Shown here: in pieces, positions 43,556-53,729 of the stretch
Numbering within the stretch: position 1 is the stretch's first letter
How the letters are laid out: each line of letters starts with the position of its first letter
NCBI RefSeq assembly: GCF_019903425.1
Contig: NZ_JACHUZ010000013.1
Coordinates: forward strand, 835,442-899,441
Direction of reading: 5' to 3'
Length of the DNA stretch: 64,000 nucleotides
Source of the DNA: Vreelandella halophila
GTDB taxonomy: Bacteria > Pseudomonadota > Gammaproteobacteria > Pseudomonadales > Oleiphilaceae
Notes under the pieces: generated by a model
What the model was told of the DNA's origin: nothing
Seen by the model: the letters and a program-made list of their open reading frames with translations, nothing else
The model's database searches: none
Position numbers and translations under genes: made by a program

Positions 43556-45493
43556 ATGATCGCATTCAATAACCTGACACTTCAGCGCGGCGGCCAGTGG
43601 CTGCTCGAGGACTGTTCCGCCACCATCCAGCCGGGGCAGCGTGTCGCCCTTATTGGCGGTAATGGTGCCGGCAAGTCCAGTCTCTTTCAAATGATCCTGG
43701 GGGAACTGGCGCCGGAAAACGGGGAGATCCAGGTCCCCGGCGGTTGCCGCATCGCCCACATGGCCCAGGAGGTGGGTGGCAGCCAGCGCACGGCACGGGA
43801 CTTTGTGCTGGATGGTCACGCCGAGCTGCGGCGGCTTGAGGAGCGTCTGGCCCGGGCCGAGGCCAGTGGCGATGAGAACGAGATGGTCCGCGCCCATGGT
43901 GAGCTGGACAACCTCAAGGCCTGGGATGCGCCGCGCCAGGCTGAGGCGCTGCTGCGCGGCCTGGCCTTCACCGATGAGGACATGGACCGACCGGTGGACA
44001 GCTTCTCCGGCGGCTGGCGTATCCGCCTCAACCTGGCCCAGGCGCTGATGGTGCCCTCGGACCTGCTGCTTCTGGACGAGCCCACCAACCACCTGGACAT
44101 CGAGGCCTGCTACTGGCTGGAAAACTGGCTCAAGCAGTATCAGGGCACACTGCTGTTCATCTCTCACGACCGGGATTTCATGGACCGGGTGGCGACCCAC
44201 GTTATCCACTTCGAACACCGTAAGCTGTTCTATTACGCAGGCAACTACCACGCCTTTGAACGCCAGCGGGCGGAACGGCTGGCACGCCAGCAGGCGGAGT
44301 ATGAAAAGCAGCAGAAACGGGTTGCCGAAATCCAGTCCTTTATCGACCGCTTCCGGGCCCAGGCCAGCAAGGCGAAGCAGGCCCAGAGCCGTATCAAGGC
44401 GCTGGAGCGCATGGAAACCATCGCACCGGCACACGTGGACTCCCAGTTCGAATTCCGCTTCCCGGAGGCGGACAAGGTCTCCAACCCGCTGCTGACCGTG
44501 CGGGGTGGCGCCGTGGGCTATGACGGTGCGCCGCTGCTCAGCGGCATTCACCTGCACCTGCTGCCGGGCAGCCGTATTGGTCTTCTGGGGGTCAATGGCG
44601 CGGGCAAGTCCACGCTGATCAGCATGCTGCGCGGGGCCACACCGCTGCTCAGTGGCGAACGTGTTACCGGGGAACATTTCCGGCCGGGTTATTTTGCCCA
44701 GCACCAGCTGGATGAGCTGGATCTGGACGCCAGCCCATTCCAGCACCTGCAGCGGCTGACGCCCGAGGCGTCGGATCAGTCCATCCGTAAATTCCTGGGT
44801 GGCTTTGGTTTCCGAGGGGATGATGCCCTGGCCAGCATCCGCAACTGTTCCGGGGGTGAGAAGGCACGCCTGGCACTGGCCATCATCGCCTGGCAGAAGC
44901 CCAATGTGCTCTTTCTGGACGAGCCTACCAACCACCTGGACCTGGAGATGCGCCAGGCCCTGACCATGGCACTGCAGTCGTTCAATGGCGCCATGGTGCT
45001 GGTCTCCCACGACCGCCACCTGCTGCGCAACACCGTGGACACCTTCTGGCGGGTGGCGGACGGGACCGTTACGGAGTTTGACGGGGACCTGGACGAGTAC
45101 GAGCGCTGGCTTGCCGATGGGGGGGAGCGTGCTTCCGGCGGAACGGGAAAACAGTCGGCCACCCGGGAATCCGCTCCCCAGCCCGCCGTGAAGGAAAGCG
45201 CGGCCGATAAGCAGGCACGCAGGAAAGCCGCCGCCGAGCAGCGCCAGAAGATGGCGCCACTGAAAAAGGAAGTCGAGCGTTGTGAAAAAGAGCTTGAACG
45301 CCTTGCGCAAGAGAAGGCCGAGGTGGAAGAAGCCCTCGGCGATACCGGGCTCTATGACGCCGACCGCAAGGACGAACTGAAGCAGCTCCTGGACCGCCAG
45401 GCGGAGCTGGCGCGCCGGGAATCCGAGGCCGAGGTGGCCTGGGTGGAGGCCAGCGAGGCCCTGGAGTCACTAGAGGCGGACGCCTACTCCTGA
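43556..45493 (+). CDS. yheS: ABC-F ATPase, YheS-like
   Basis: A 645-residue cytoplasmic protein with two ABC modules: Walker A GGNGAGKSS and GVNGAGKST, signatures SFSGGWRIRLNLAQ and CSGGEKARLALA, Walker B LLLLDEPTNHLD and VLFLDEPTNHLD. The interdomain linker (P-site tRNA-interaction motif region) is residues 225–310. The last 110 residues form a charged coiled-coil tail. ABC-F proteins act on ribosomes, relieving stalled translation. YheS is the best match by length and N-terminus; Uup is the alternative. The end overlaps ppx by 10 bases. Confidence 0.9.
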   Translation: MIAFNNLTLQRGGQWLLEDCSATIQPGQRVALIGGNGAGKSSLFQMILGELAPENGEIQVPGGCRIAHMAQEVGGSQRTARDFVLDGHAELRRLEERLARAEASGDENEMVRAHGELDNLKAWDAPRQAEALLRGLAFTDEDMDRPVDSFSGGWRIRLNLAQALMVPSDLLLLDEPTNHLDIEACYWLENWLKQYQGTLLFISHDRDFMDRVATHVIHFEHRKLFYYAGNYHAFERQRAERLARQQAEYEKQQKRVAEIQSFIDRFRAQASKAKQAQSRIKALERMETIAPAHVDSQFEFRFPEADKVSNPLLTVRGGAVGYDGAPLLSGIHLHLLPGSRIGLLGVNGAGKSTLISMLRGATPLLSGERVTGEHFRPGYFAQHQLDELDLDASPFQHLQRLTPEASDQSIRKFLGGFGFRGDDALASIRNCSGGEKARLALAIIAWQKPNVLFLDEPTNHLDLEMRQALTMALQSFNGAMVLVSHDRHLLRNTVDTFWRVADGTVTEFDGDLDEYERWLADGGERASGGTGKQSATRESAPQPAVKESAADKQARRKAAAEQRQKMAPLKKEVERCEKELERLAQEKAEVEEALGDTGLYDADRKDELKQLLDRQAELARRESEAEVAWVEASEALESLEADAYS

Positions 45494-46998
45494 ATCACCA
45501 GGCTGATGTCCGCCTGTTTCAGGCATTCCCGTTCGCTGACCAAGTCCGCGTAGGTCAGCGGATGCGCGCTCAGCCACTCATCCGGCAGTGAAATCGTAAG
45601 GCGGCTGCCGTTGGCGCTGAGGCTGAAGGGTGGTGGTGCCGCACCGGTGCGTCCGTGCTGGAAAAGCACTGCCAGCCGCAAAAGGACTGCAAGACGTGTG
45701 ATCGGCTGGATCTCATCCGGGTAAAGATGCTTGAACAGGCCATTGTTGAACTTGCGCCTGTGGGTGCGCACCAGTGTGGCCAGTGCGCGCTGGTCATCCT
45801 GCGAGAAGCCCGGCAGGTCCGAGTGCGTCATCAGGTAGGCGCCGTGCTTGTGGTACTGGGTATGGCTGATGGCCAGCCCGATCTCGTGCACCCGGCAGGC
45901 CCAGCAAAGCAGGTTCGCGTAGCTGCTGTCTTCCAGTTCCCATTCGGGGCGGACCTGTTCCAGAGCGTGGGTCGCCGTGGCTTCAATAGCGGCCGCGTGC
46001 TCCAAGTCCACGGAATAGCGGTCCTGGAGGGCCTGGATGGTGCGTTCACGAACGTCTTCGTGATTGTCTCGCCCCATCAGATCGTAGAGCACGCCCTCGC
46101 GCAGGGCCCCGTCCGCGAAACTCAGGGAATCGATACCCAGGGCCTCGAAGGCGGCGTACAGGATGGCAAAGCCTGCCGGAAAAATACTGCGCCTGTCCTC
46201 GCGTACGCCGATGGCGTCAAGCTTGCCGGTTTTGCCGATATCGATCAGGCGTTTGCGCAGGGCCTTCATGGCCTCCCAGGTCACGCCCTCGCGGGCCAGG
46301 TTCAGCTCGTTCACGACCCCGACAATGGCCTTGATGGAACCGGAAGACCCGACGCAGCTGCTCCAGCCACGCTGGCGGAAGCGCTGCTGGATATTGAGCA
46401 GCTCCTGGCGCGCGTGGGTGATGGCGCCATCCATGCGCTTGCGCGAGATTTTGCCGTCCGGGAAGTAATCGTTGCGGAACGACACGCAGCCCATATGAAG
46501 GCTTTCGGTCTCGTAGGCCTCGAAGCGCTCGCCGATGATGAACTCGGTGCTGCCGCCACCGATGTCGATCACCAGGCGCGGTCCCGAATCGTCCGAGAGG
46601 GTATGCGATACCCCCAGGTAGATCAGCCGGGCTTCCTCCCGGCCGGCCACGATCTCAACCGGGCAGCCCAGGGTTTCCTCGGCCGACTGGATGAAGTGGT
46701 CGGCGTTGCGGGCGGCACGCAGGGCGTTGGTGCCCACCACCCGGACCGATTCCGCGTTCATGCTGCGGATGCGCTGGGCAAAGCGCTGCAGGCAGGCCAG
46801 GCCGCGTTCACGGGCCTCGGCGGAGAGGTAGTTGTCGCGGTCGAGGCCGGCCGCGAGCTGGACCTTCTCGCCCATTTTCTCGATGGTGCGGATCTCGCCG
46901 TGCACCGCCTGGGCCACGACCATGTGGAAGCTGTTGGAGCCAAGGTCCACGGCGGCCAGCAGTCGGGGGGCGTCCTGGGAGCTGTTTGGGGAAGTCAC
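45484..46998 (-). CDS. ppx: exopolyphosphatase
   Basis: A 504-residue Ppx/GppA-family enzyme: N-terminal ASKHA domain (LAAVDLGSNSFHMVVAQ, VVGTNALRAA, LVIDIGGGSTEFIIGE) and a C-terminal HD-like helical domain (ACRVHEIGLAISHTQYHKHG). The length matches Ppx of E. coli (513). It hydrolyses polyphosphate or the pppGpp end phosphate. It is divergent from trxA, the conserved ppx/trxA layout in pseudomonads. Confidence 0.94.
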   Translation of the reverse strand: MTSPNSSQDAPRLLAAVDLGSNSFHMVVAQAVHGEIRTIEKMGEKVQLAAGLDRDNYLSAEARERGLACLQRFAQRIRSMNAESVRVVGTNALRAARNADHFIQSAEETLGCPVEIVAGREEARLIYLGVSHTLSDDSGPRLVIDIGGGSTEFIIGERFEAYETESLHMGCVSFRNDYFPDGKISRKRMDGAITHARQELLNIQQRFRQRGWSSCVGSSGSIKAIVGVVNELNLAREGVTWEAMKALRKRLIDIGKTGKLDAIGVREDRRSIFPAGFAILYAAFEALGIDSLSFADGALREGVLYDLMGRDNHEDVRERTIQALQDRYSVDLEHAAAIEATATHALEQVRPEWELEDSSYANLLCWACRVHEIGLAISHTQYHKHGAYLMTHSDLPGFSQDDQRALATLVRTHRRKFNNGLFKHLYPDEIQPITRLAVLLRLAVLFQHGRTGAAPPPFSLSANGSRLTISLPDEWLSAHPLTYADLVSERECLKQADISLVIQE

Positions 46999-47182
46999 CT
47001 GTCTTGAAATCCTGCTGAAAGCCCATATATTCTGAACAGCGCCGTGTTCAGGGCTGGTTTCTGATTTGGATACTAACCCGTGGAGCGGCCCATGTAACAG
47101 AGGGGATTCCGACGTGTCCCGGTGACAGCCGGTTTACGGCGGGCAATTCCCATTCACACAGCGGCAATTTGGAAGTAGGGCG

Positions 47183-47509
47183 ATGAGCGACAACATTGTG
47201 AGCGTGACCGACGGCACCTTCGAAGATGAAGTTCTCAAGTCGGACGTACCGGTTCTTGTGGACTACTGGGCGGAATGGTGCGGGCCCTGCAAGATGATCC
47301 ATCCGGTTCTCGAGGAGATTGCGGATGAGTACGAGGGCAAGCTCAAGATCGCCAAGCTCAACATCGACGAGAACCAGCAGACGCCGCCGCGCTTCAACAT
47401 CCGGGGTATCCCGACCCTGATGCTATTCAAGAACGGCGATGTGGACGCCACCAAGGTGGGCGCGCTGTCCAAGTCCCAGCTGACGGCGTTCCTCGACAGC
47501 AACCTGTAA
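47183..47509 (+). CDS. trxA: thioredoxin
   Basis: A 108-residue classical thioredoxin with WCGPC (C33, C36), the conserved DYWAEWC entry, and the cis-Pro loop RGIPTLMLF. It reduces disulfides in cytoplasmic enzymes. The upstream 184-base gap shared with ppx holds a CTGAACA/TGTTCAG dyad at 47032–47051 whose function is unknown. In many gammaproteobacteria rho follows directly; here about 3.4 kb of cofactor genes are inserted between them. Confidence 0.97.
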   Translation: MSDNIVSVTDGTFEDEVLKSDVPVLVDYWAEWCGPCKMIHPVLEEIADEYEGKLKIAKLNIDENQQTPPRFNIRGIPTLMLFKNGDVDATKVGALSKSQLTAFLDSNL

Positions 47510-47519
47510 CTCTCTTTCG

Positions 47520-47536
47520 CCCCGGGCCTGCCGGGG
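47520..47536. terminator. short GC hairpin after trxA
   Basis: CCCCGG-GCCTG-CCGGGG forms a 6-bp perfect stem 10 bases after the trxA stop, without a following U run. It may mark the end of the trxA message. Confidence 0.35.
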
Positions 47537-47550
47537 TGCTGTGATGCGCT

Positions 47551-48153
47551 ATGGTGGTTGGTGGCCTGATACTCGCTGGCGGACGCGGTGAACGGATGGG
47601 CGGGGAAGACAAGGGGCTTCTGCGCCTGGAAGGGCGTTCCTATGCCGCTCACCTGGCCGATGTCCTTGCTCCCGTGACCTGCGAAGTGGCCATCAGTGCC
47701 AACCGCAACGCCGATGTTCATGGGCAGTGGGCGGATACCGTTCTGCCTGATCGCGCCTTTGCCGACGCCGGACCCCTGGCGGGGCTGGTGGAAGGGTTGC
47801 GTTGGGCGCGTATGCGTGGCTTCCAGGGCGTGGTGGTAACACCCTGTGATACGCCACGGCTGCCGCCCATATGGGCGGTCCAGATCCTGGAGGCAGCACG
47901 GCGGCGCCCGGCCATTCCCTGTCTCTCGGACACCGGCGATTGGCGCCATCCGCTGCACGGCTATTACCCGGTGGCGCTGCTGGGCCGGGTTGAGCGCTAT
48001 CTCAGTCGGGGTGAGCGCCGGGCACTTGCGCTGGCTGAACAGCTGGAGGCGGAGTGGATGGACTGCAGCGCCATGGAGGAGGGCTTCCTGAACGTGAACG
48101 AGCCCGGGGACCGGGCGCGCCTCGGCAGCGAGTCGCGTTCAGAGACCGTCTGA
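47551..48153 (+). CDS. mobA: molybdenum cofactor guanylyltransferase MobA
   Basis: A 200-residue nucleotidyltransferase with the N-terminal loop GLILAGGRGERMGGEDKGLL, the metal-binding VTPCDTPRLP and FLNVNEPGD near the end. It adds GMP to molybdopterin to make MGD, the form used by NarG. It is convergent with moaE, overlapping it by 15 bases. The plus-strand position alone separates it from the other cofactor genes here. Confidence 0.92.
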   Translation: MVVGGLILAGGRGERMGGEDKGLLRLEGRSYAAHLADVLAPVTCEVAISANRNADVHGQWADTVLPDRAFADAGPLAGLVEGLRWARMRGFQGVVVTPCDTPRLPPIWAVQILEAARRRPAIPCLSDTGDWRHPLHGYYPVALLGRVERYLSRGERRALALAEQLEAEWMDCSAMEEGFLNVNEPGDRARLGSESRSETV

Positions 48154-48603
48154 TTCCGACCAGCGCTGGGCCGCCTCGCGGTCACTGGTTTTCTGTTCCA
48201 CCCACTCCCCGTGACCATCCGCGGTGATTTCCTTCTTCCAGAAGGGGGCGCGGGTTTTCAGGTAATCCATGATGAACTGGCAGGCCTCAAAGGCGTCCTG
48301 TCGGTGGCGGCTGCTGACCCCCACGAAGACGATCCGTTCTCCAGCCTGGATTTCACCCACACGGTGCACGACCTCGGTGCGATGGATGTTCCAGCGCTGC
48401 GCGGCCTCATCCACCACGGCCTGGATGGCGGCCTCGGTCATGCCGGGGTAGTGTTCCAGGAACAGGCTCTGGACGCCGCTCTGGTCCCCCAGGTCCCGGG
48501 CAAGGCCCGTGAAGCTGCAGACCGCGCCAACCGCTGGCGCATCACTTTCCAGTGTAGCCAGAACCGGCTCGGTTGCCAGGGCTTCGCTCTGGATCCGGAT
48601 CAT
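48139..48603 (-). CDS. moaE: molybdopterin synthase large subunit MoaE
   Basis: A 154-residue protein starting MIRIQSEALATEPVLATLES. Family motifs are GAVCSFTGLARDLG, LFLEHYPGMTE, VHRVGEIQAGERIVFVGVSS, HRQDAFEACQFIMDYLKTRA and PFWKKE with the active-site lysines. With MoaD it inserts two sulfurs into precursor Z. It is one base after moaD in the same operon. Confidence 0.95.
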   Translation of the reverse strand: MIRIQSEALATEPVLATLESDAPAVGAVCSFTGLARDLGDQSGVQSLFLEHYPGMTEAAIQAVVDEAAQRWNIHRTEVVHRVGEIQAGERIVFVGVSSRHRQDAFEACQFIMDYLKTRAPFWKKEITADGHGEWVEQKTSDREAAQRWSESDGL

Positions 48604-48604
48604 C

Positions 48605-48865
48605 TCAGCCTCCGGTGACTGGCGGGAAGAAAGCCACCTCATCACCGGGGTTCACCGGCGTTTCCTCCCGGGCCATGGTTTGGTTGACGGCCGTGAGCAC
48701 CCAGTCGTCACTGAGCAGTTCAGCCCATTCATCGCTACGCTGCCGCAGCTGTTCGCGGAGGTCACGGACACAGGCAATGCCCTCGGCGGGCAGTCGTTCC
48801 TCGCCGGTACCCAGGCGCTCACGCAGGCTGGCAAAGAAGCGGATTGCGATACTGGATTCAGCCAT
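48605..48865 (-). CDS. moaD: molybdopterin synthase sulfur carrier MoaD
   Basis: An 86-residue ubiquitin-like protein (IAIRFFASLRERLG, EVAFFPPVTGG) ending in the essential Gly-Gly that is activated as a thiocarboxylate. The ATG at 48865 overlaps the end of moeA by 8 bases. It works with MoaE. Confidence 0.93.
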   Translation of the reverse strand: MAESSIAIRFFASLRERLGTGEERLPAEGIACVRDLREQLRQRSDEWAELLSDDWVLTAVNQTMAREETPVNPGDEVAFFPPVTGG

Positions 48866-50078
48866 GGAGCAGCTCCGAAAACGGCAGAAAGGATACCGGA
48901 TCACCGACTTCCAGGGTCTGGTGCTCCGGGATGATGGCCAGCCCGTGCGACCAGCAGGCGCTGCTGAGAACGCCGGAGCTCTGGGTAGGCGCTGACTCGA
49001 GCCAGGTGCGGCCCTCGATGGAGCGGCAGCGCACCCGCTGGAACTCGCGCCGGCTCTGGGGGCGTTCCATCGAGAATCCCGCAGGCATGGTGCAGGGCCG
49101 GGGCATGAGTTCGCCGTCCTCTCCCTGGCAGGCCCGCAGGAAAGGGCGGCCCAGCACCAGGAAGGTCACCAGTACCGCCGCCGGGTTACCGGGGAGCCCG
49201 AGGACCGGGGTCTCGCCGATATGGCCGAACGCCAGCGGTTTGCCGGGCTTGATGGCCATGCGCCAAAGGTCCAGCTCCCCCAGTGCCCGGATGGCATCGC
49301 GGATGTGATCCTCCTCGCCCACGGAAACGCCGCCGGTGGTGATGATGGCATCCGCCTGCTCCGCGGCCTGGGCCAATGTCTCCCGTGTTGCCTCCAGCGT
49401 ATCCGCCATGGTGTGGAAAGGCACTGGCTCCCAGCCGGCAGCACGCACCAGCGCGGTCAGCATGGGCTGGTTGGAATTGTGGATCTGCCCCGGGGCCAGT
49501 GGCTGGCCGGGCGGGATCAGTTCGTCGCCGCTGCTGATGATGGCCACGCGCAGGGGGCGGAAAGTGGTGATGCGCGCAAGTCCGGCGGAGGCGAGCAGCC
49601 CCAGGTGCCAGGGGTCGAGCCTAGTGCCGGCGTTGATCAGGGTCTCGCCGGTATCGATGTCCTGGCCGGCGGGGCGGATGTTCTGGCCGGCGTCGGGGGG
49701 CTGGAGAAGCCGGACACGGTCGCCTTGGGTCTCGGTGTTCTCCTGCATGACGACTGTGTCCGCGCTTTCGGGGATGGCGGCGCCGGTAAAGATGCGGGCG
49801 GCCGTACCTGTTTTCAGGGGCTGCGGCGCCTGTCCGGCGGGTACGCGCTGGGAAACGGGCAATGTTCCCGCCTCCGCATCCGCCGCGCGCAGGGCATAGC
49901 CGTCCACGGCGCTGTTGTCCGCCGGCGGCACCTGCACCGCTGAAACCGGGCTCTCGGCCAGAATCCGCTGCAGGGCGTCATCCAGTGGCGCGGTTTCGGT
50001 TTCGGGCAGAACCCGGGCAGCCTTCATCAGCTGTGCCCGGGCCTCATCCACGCTGATCAGTGTGTCCGTTCCCGCCAT
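48858..50078 (-). CDS. moeA: molybdopterin molybdotransferase MoeA
   Basis: A 406-residue MoeA. Signature segments are VPPADNSAVDGYALRA, ARIFTGAAIPESADTVV, LRVAIISSGDELIPPG, IHNSNQPMLTAL, IITTGGVSVGEEDH, KPGKPLAFG and VLGLPGNPAAV. It inserts molybdate into adenylylated molybdopterin. moaB ends and moeA begins in an ATGA overlap, and moaD overlaps its end, giving a tightly packed moaB–moeA–moaD–moaE operon. Confidence 0.96.
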   Translation of the reverse strand: MAGTDTLISVDEARAQLMKAARVLPETETAPLDDALQRILAESPVSAVQVPPADNSAVDGYALRAADAEAGTLPVSQRVPAGQAPQPLKTGTAARIFTGAAIPESADTVVMQENTETQGDRVRLLQPPDAGQNIRPAGQDIDTGETLINAGTRLDPWHLGLLASAGLARITTFRPLRVAIISSGDELIPPGQPLAPGQIHNSNQPMLTALVRAAGWEPVPFHTMADTLEATRETLAQAAEQADAIITTGGVSVGEEDHIRDAIRALGELDLWRMAIKPGKPLAFGHIGETPVLGLPGNPAAVLVTFLVLGRPFLRACQGEDGELMPRPCTMPAGFSMERPQSRREFQRVRCRSIEGRTWLESAPTQSSGVLSSACWSHGLAIIPEHQTLEVGDPVSFLPFSELLHG

Positions 50079-50653
50079 CAGTTCGCTCCCCGGGCGGCAT
50101 CCAGCGGGATGGTCCGGTCCAGTCCACTGAGGTCACGCTCGGGTTTGCGCTGAACCAGGGCGGAAAAGTTGCAGGGTCGGTGACGGCTGTCGAGCTGGTC
50201 ACGCACGATGCCCTCCCACGCAGTACGGCAGGCGCCGGTGGACCCTGGCATGCAGAAGATTACCGTATGCTCCGCCAGTCCGGCCAGGGCCCTGGACTGG
50301 ATGGTGCTGTTGCCAATTTCCTGGGCGGAGAGGCGGCGGAATTCCTCGCCGAAGCCCTCGATGGTCTTGTCGAACAGCGGGCCCAGTGATTCCGGTGTGC
50401 TGTCACGTTCCTGCAGGCCGGTACCGCCGGTGATCAGAACACTCTGGATCCCGGGATCCGCGATCCAGCGGCTGACGAGCGCCCGCATCAGGCAGGTGTC
50501 GTCCTGCAGCAGACGCCGCGCGACCACGTTGTGGCCGGCTTCCAGGGCCGAATCCACCAGGAACTGGCCGGAGCTGTCCTCGGCCGGCCCCCGGCTGTCA
50601 GATATGGTCAGGACGGCGAGGTTGAGGGGCGCGAAGTCACTGGCTGAGGCCAT
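50078..50653 (-). CDS. moaB: molybdopterin adenylyltransferase MoaB
   Basis: A 191-residue MoaB/MogA-family protein from MASASDFAPLNLAVLTISDS, with AGGAG upstream. Conserved motifs are SVLITGGTGLQERDSTPE and FCMPGSTGACRTAWEGIVRD. It activates molybdopterin by adenylylation before MoeA acts. It heads the cofactor operon and is divergent from rho. Confidence 0.92.
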   Translation of the reverse strand: MASASDFAPLNLAVLTISDSRGPAEDSSGQFLVDSALEAGHNVVARRLLQDDTCLMRALVSRWIADPGIQSVLITGGTGLQERDSTPESLGPLFDKTIEGFGEEFRRLSAQEIGNSTIQSRALAGLAEHTVIFCMPGSTGACRTAWEGIVRDQLDSRHRPCNFSALVQRKPERDLSGLDRTIPLDAARGAN

Positions 50654-50747
50654 CGGGTCGGGTCTCCTGTGAGGGTTCCTTGATGCTGCCATGATAAGCG
50701 CAGCCGGGGGCCGCACCAATGCCTCCTGTGGGGTAAACGCGGGGGTT

Positions 50748-50776
50748 TTGCACTGCCAGAGAAAATGGTGTATTTT
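50748..50776 (+). promoter_or_regulatory. rho promoter
   Basis: TTGCAC (50748–50753) and TATTTT (50771–50776) are spaced by exactly 17 bases. The resulting leader to the rho ATG is about 185 bases, C-rich and G-poor in parts, as expected of the long autoregulated rho leader on which Rho itself can act. The 312-base gap 50654–50965 holds this promoter and leader and no gene. Confidence 0.6.
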
Positions 50777-50965
50777 GACAACTCCTGATTAAGGCAGGCG
50801 GGTAGGTGCCCCACCCATCCGCCAATCCCGGAATCTCCGTTCTGACCCTGGTTTCACTGAATCGCCCCGATCGGCAGAACCCGGGCAATCCGGACATTCG
50901 CTTCCCCGGCAGTCTGATAACAACCAACTTCATCCTATCCATCCAGACGTAATCCCAGACAATCT

Positions 50966-52228
50966 ATGAATCTGACCGAACTCAAGAAAAAGCCCGTTCC
51001 CGAACTCATTGAGGTTGCCCAGGAGATGGGCCTCGAAAACATGGCCCGGTCGCGAAAGCAGGATGTGATCTTCGCGATTCTCAAGAAACACGCCAAAAGC
51101 GGTGAGGACATTCACGGCGATGGTGTGCTCGAGATCCTCCAGGACGGGTTCGGCTTCCTGCGCTCCGCCGATTCCTCCTACCTGGCCGGCCCGGACGACA
51201 TCTATGTCTCGCCCAGCCAGATCCGGCGGTTCAATCTGCGTACCGGGGATTCGATTTCCGGCAAGATCCGTCCTCCGAAAGATGGCGAGCGGTATTTCGC
51301 GCTGCTCAAGGTTAACGACATCAACTTCGGCAAGGCCGACAATACCCGCCACAAGATTCTGTTCGAGAACCTGACGCCGCTCTTCCCGGAAGAACGGCTG
51401 CGGCTGGAAGCCGGCAACGGTTCCACCGAGGACCTGTCGGCGCGGATCCTGGATCTGGTTTCCCCCATCGGCAAGGGCCAGCGCGGCCTGATCGTTTCTC
51501 CGCCCAAGGCGGGTAAGACGCTGCTGATGCAGACCATGGCCCAGTCCATTGTGCGCAACTCCCCGGACTGCCACCTGATGGTGCTGCTGATCGACGAGCG
51601 CCCGGAAGAGGTCACGGAGATGCAGCGTACGGTGCGCGGGGAAGTGGTCGCGTCCACCTTCGATGAGCCGCCGGCCCGCCACGTGCAGGTGGCCGAGATG
51701 GTGATCGAGAAGGCCAAGCGTCTGGTTGAGCACAAGAAGGACGTGGTGATCCTGCTGGACTCTATTACGCGTCTGGCGCGGGCCTACAACACCGTGATCC
51801 CGTCCTCGGGCAAGGTCCTGACCGGTGGTGTGGATGCCCATGCCCTGGAGAAGCCCAAGCGTTTCTTCGGTGCCGCGCGGAACGTGGAAGAGGGCGGCAG
51901 CCTGACCATCATGGCCACGGCCCTGGTCGACACCGGCTCCAAGATGGACGAGGTGATCTACGAGGAGTTCAAGGGCACCGGCAACATGGAGGTGCACCTG
52001 GACCGCCGGATCGCCGAGCGCCGGACCTACCCGGCCATCAACGTGCGCCGCTCGGGCACCCGCCGCGAGGATCTGCTCGTGAGCGAGGACGAGCTGCAGC
52101 GGGTCTGGATCCTGCGCAAGCTCCTGCATTCCATGGACGACGATGTGGCGGCGGTGGAATTCCTGATCGACAAGCTGCGTGATACCAAGACCAACGAAGA
52201 ATTCTTCCAGGCGATGAAGAAACGCTAG
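50966..52228 (+). CDS. rho: transcription termination factor Rho
   Basis: A 420-residue hexameric RNA helicase of standard length. The N-terminal helix bundle is [20 protein letters not shown]; the RNA-binding cold-shock-like domain has [20 protein letters not shown]; Walker A is SPPKAGKT, Walker [16 protein letters not shown], and the Q/R loops follow. It terminates unstructured transcripts. ubiD starts 2 bases after its stop. Confidence 0.98.
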   Translation: MNLTELKKKPVPELIEVAQEMGLENMARSRKQDVIFAILKKHAKSGEDIHGDGVLEILQDGFGFLRSADSSYLAGPDDIYVSPSQIRRFNLRTGDSISGKIRPPKDGERYFALLKVNDINFGKADNTRHKILFENLTPLFPEERLRLEAGNGSTEDLSARILDLVSPIGKGQRGLIVSPPKAGKTLLMQTMAQSIVRNSPDCHLMVLLIDERPEEVTEMQRTVRGEVVASTFDEPPARHVQVAEMVIEKAKRLVEHKKDVVILLDSITRLARAYNTVIPSSGKVLTGGVDAHALEKPKRFFGAARNVEEGGSLTIMATALVDTGSKMDEVIYEEFKGTGNMEVHLDRRIAERRTYPAINVRRSGTRREDLLVSEDELQRVWILRKLLHSMDDDVAAVEFLIDKLRDTKTNEEFFQAMKKR

Positions 52229-52229
52229 G

Positions 52230-53696
52230 ATGCAGTATCGCGACCTGCGGGACTTCATCAGCCAGCTGGAACAGCAGGGGGAACTCAAGCGCATCACCGC
52301 CGAGGTAGACCCTCGGCTGGAGATGACCGAGATCGCCGACCGGACCCTTCGCAGGGAAGGGCCGGCTCTGCTGTTTGAGAACCCCACTGGCCACGACATG
52401 CCGGTGCTTGCCAATCTGTTTGGTACGCCGAAGCGCGTGGCCATGGGCATGGGGCGCGACAGCGTCGAGAGCCTGCGTGAGATCGGTGAGCTTCTGGCCT
52501 TCCTCAAGGAACCGGAACCGCCTAAGGGCTTCCGCGACGCCTTCGATAAGATGCCCATCTTCCGCCAGGTCATGAAGATGGGACCGAAGATCAAGCGTTC
52601 AGCGCCCTGCCAGGAGGTGGTGCTGGAGGGCGATGATGTCGATCTCTATCAGCTCCCGGTGCAGACCTGCTGGCCGGAGGATGCGGGGCCGCTCATCACC
52701 TGGCCCCTGGTGGTCACGCGCGGGCCCGAGAAGGAACGCCAGAACATGGGCATCTACCGCCAGCAGCGGATCGGGCGCAACCGCCTGATCATGCGCTGGC
52801 TGGCCCATCGTGGCGGGGCGCAGGATTTCCAGCAGTGGCAACAGCAGAACCCAGGCGAGCCCTTTCCGGTGGCGGTGGCGCTGGGCGCCGATCCGGCCAC
52901 CATTCTGGCGGCGGTGACCCCGGTTCCGGATACCCTCTCGGAATACGCCTTCGCCGGGCTCCTGCGCGGTTCCCGGACCGAGCTGGTTAACACCGGGGTT
53001 GGCGATCTGCAGGTACCGGCCGGTGCGGAGATCATCCTCGAGGGTTACATCTACCCGGATGACACCGCGCCGGAAGGGCCCTTCGGGGACCATACTGGTT
53101 ACTACAACGAGGTGGAGACCTTCCCGGTATTCACGGTGGAACGCGTTACCCACCGGAAGAACCCCATCTACCACAGCACCTACACCGGGCGTCCGCCGGA
53201 TGAACCCGCGGTTCTGGGCGTGGCCCTGAACGAGGTGTTCGTGCCCATACTGCGCAAGCAGTTCCCGGAGATCGTGGACTTCTACCTGCCGCCGGAGGGC
53301 TGCTCCTACCGCATGGCCGTTGTGACCATGAAGAAGCAGTATCCAGGCCATGCCAAGCGCGTGATGATGGGTGTATGGTCCTTCCTCCGCCAGTTCATGT
53401 ACACCAAGTTCGTGATCGTGGTGGACGACGACATCAATGCCCGTGATTGGCAGGACGTGATCTGGGCCATCACCACCCGCATGGACCCGACCCGCGACAC
53501 CACTCTGGTGGACAACTCGCCCATTGATTACCTGGATTTCGCATCGCCGGTAGCAGGGCTGGGTTCCAAGATGGGGCTGGATGCAACGACCAAGTGGCCC
53601 GGCGAGACCGACCGGGAATGGGGGCGACCTATCACCATGAGTGACGAGATCAAGCGCCGGGTGGACGATCTCTGGCCTCAGCTCGGTCTCGATTGA
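52230..53696 (+). CDS. ubiD: UbiD 3-polyprenyl-4-hydroxybenzoate decarboxylase
   Basis: A 488-residue prenylated-FMN-dependent decarboxylase starting [20 protein letters not shown]. Typical motifs: [50 protein letters not shown] and the active-site ETDREWGRP region. It removes the carboxyl group in ubiquinone synthesis, using cofactor made by UbiX elsewhere. It is coupled to rho by a 1-base gap. Confidence 0.96.
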   Translation: MQYRDLRDFISQLEQQGELKRITAEVDPRLEMTEIADRTLRREGPALLFENPTGHDMPVLANLFGTPKRVAMGMGRDSVESLREIGELLAFLKEPEPPKGFRDAFDKMPIFRQVMKMGPKIKRSAPCQEVVLEGDDVDLYQLPVQTCWPEDAGPLITWPLVVTRGPEKERQNMGIYRQQRIGRNRLIMRWLAHRGGAQDFQQWQQQNPGEPFPVAVALGADPATILAAVTPVPDTLSEYAFAGLLRGSRTELVNTGVGDLQVPAGAEIILEGYIYPDDTAPEGPFGDHTGYYNEVETFPVFTVERVTHRKNPIYHSTYTGRPPDEPAVLGVALNEVFVPILRKQFPEIVDFYLPPEGCSYRMAVVTMKKQYPGHAKRVMMGVWSFLRQFMYTKFVIVVDDDINARDWQDVIWAITTRMDPTRDTTLVDNSPIDYLDFASPVAGLGSKMGLDATTKWPGETDREWGRPITMSDEIKRRVDDLWPQLGLD

Positions 53697-53729
53697 ACTC
53701 CGGCCGCCTGCGCCGCGTATGAGGACACT

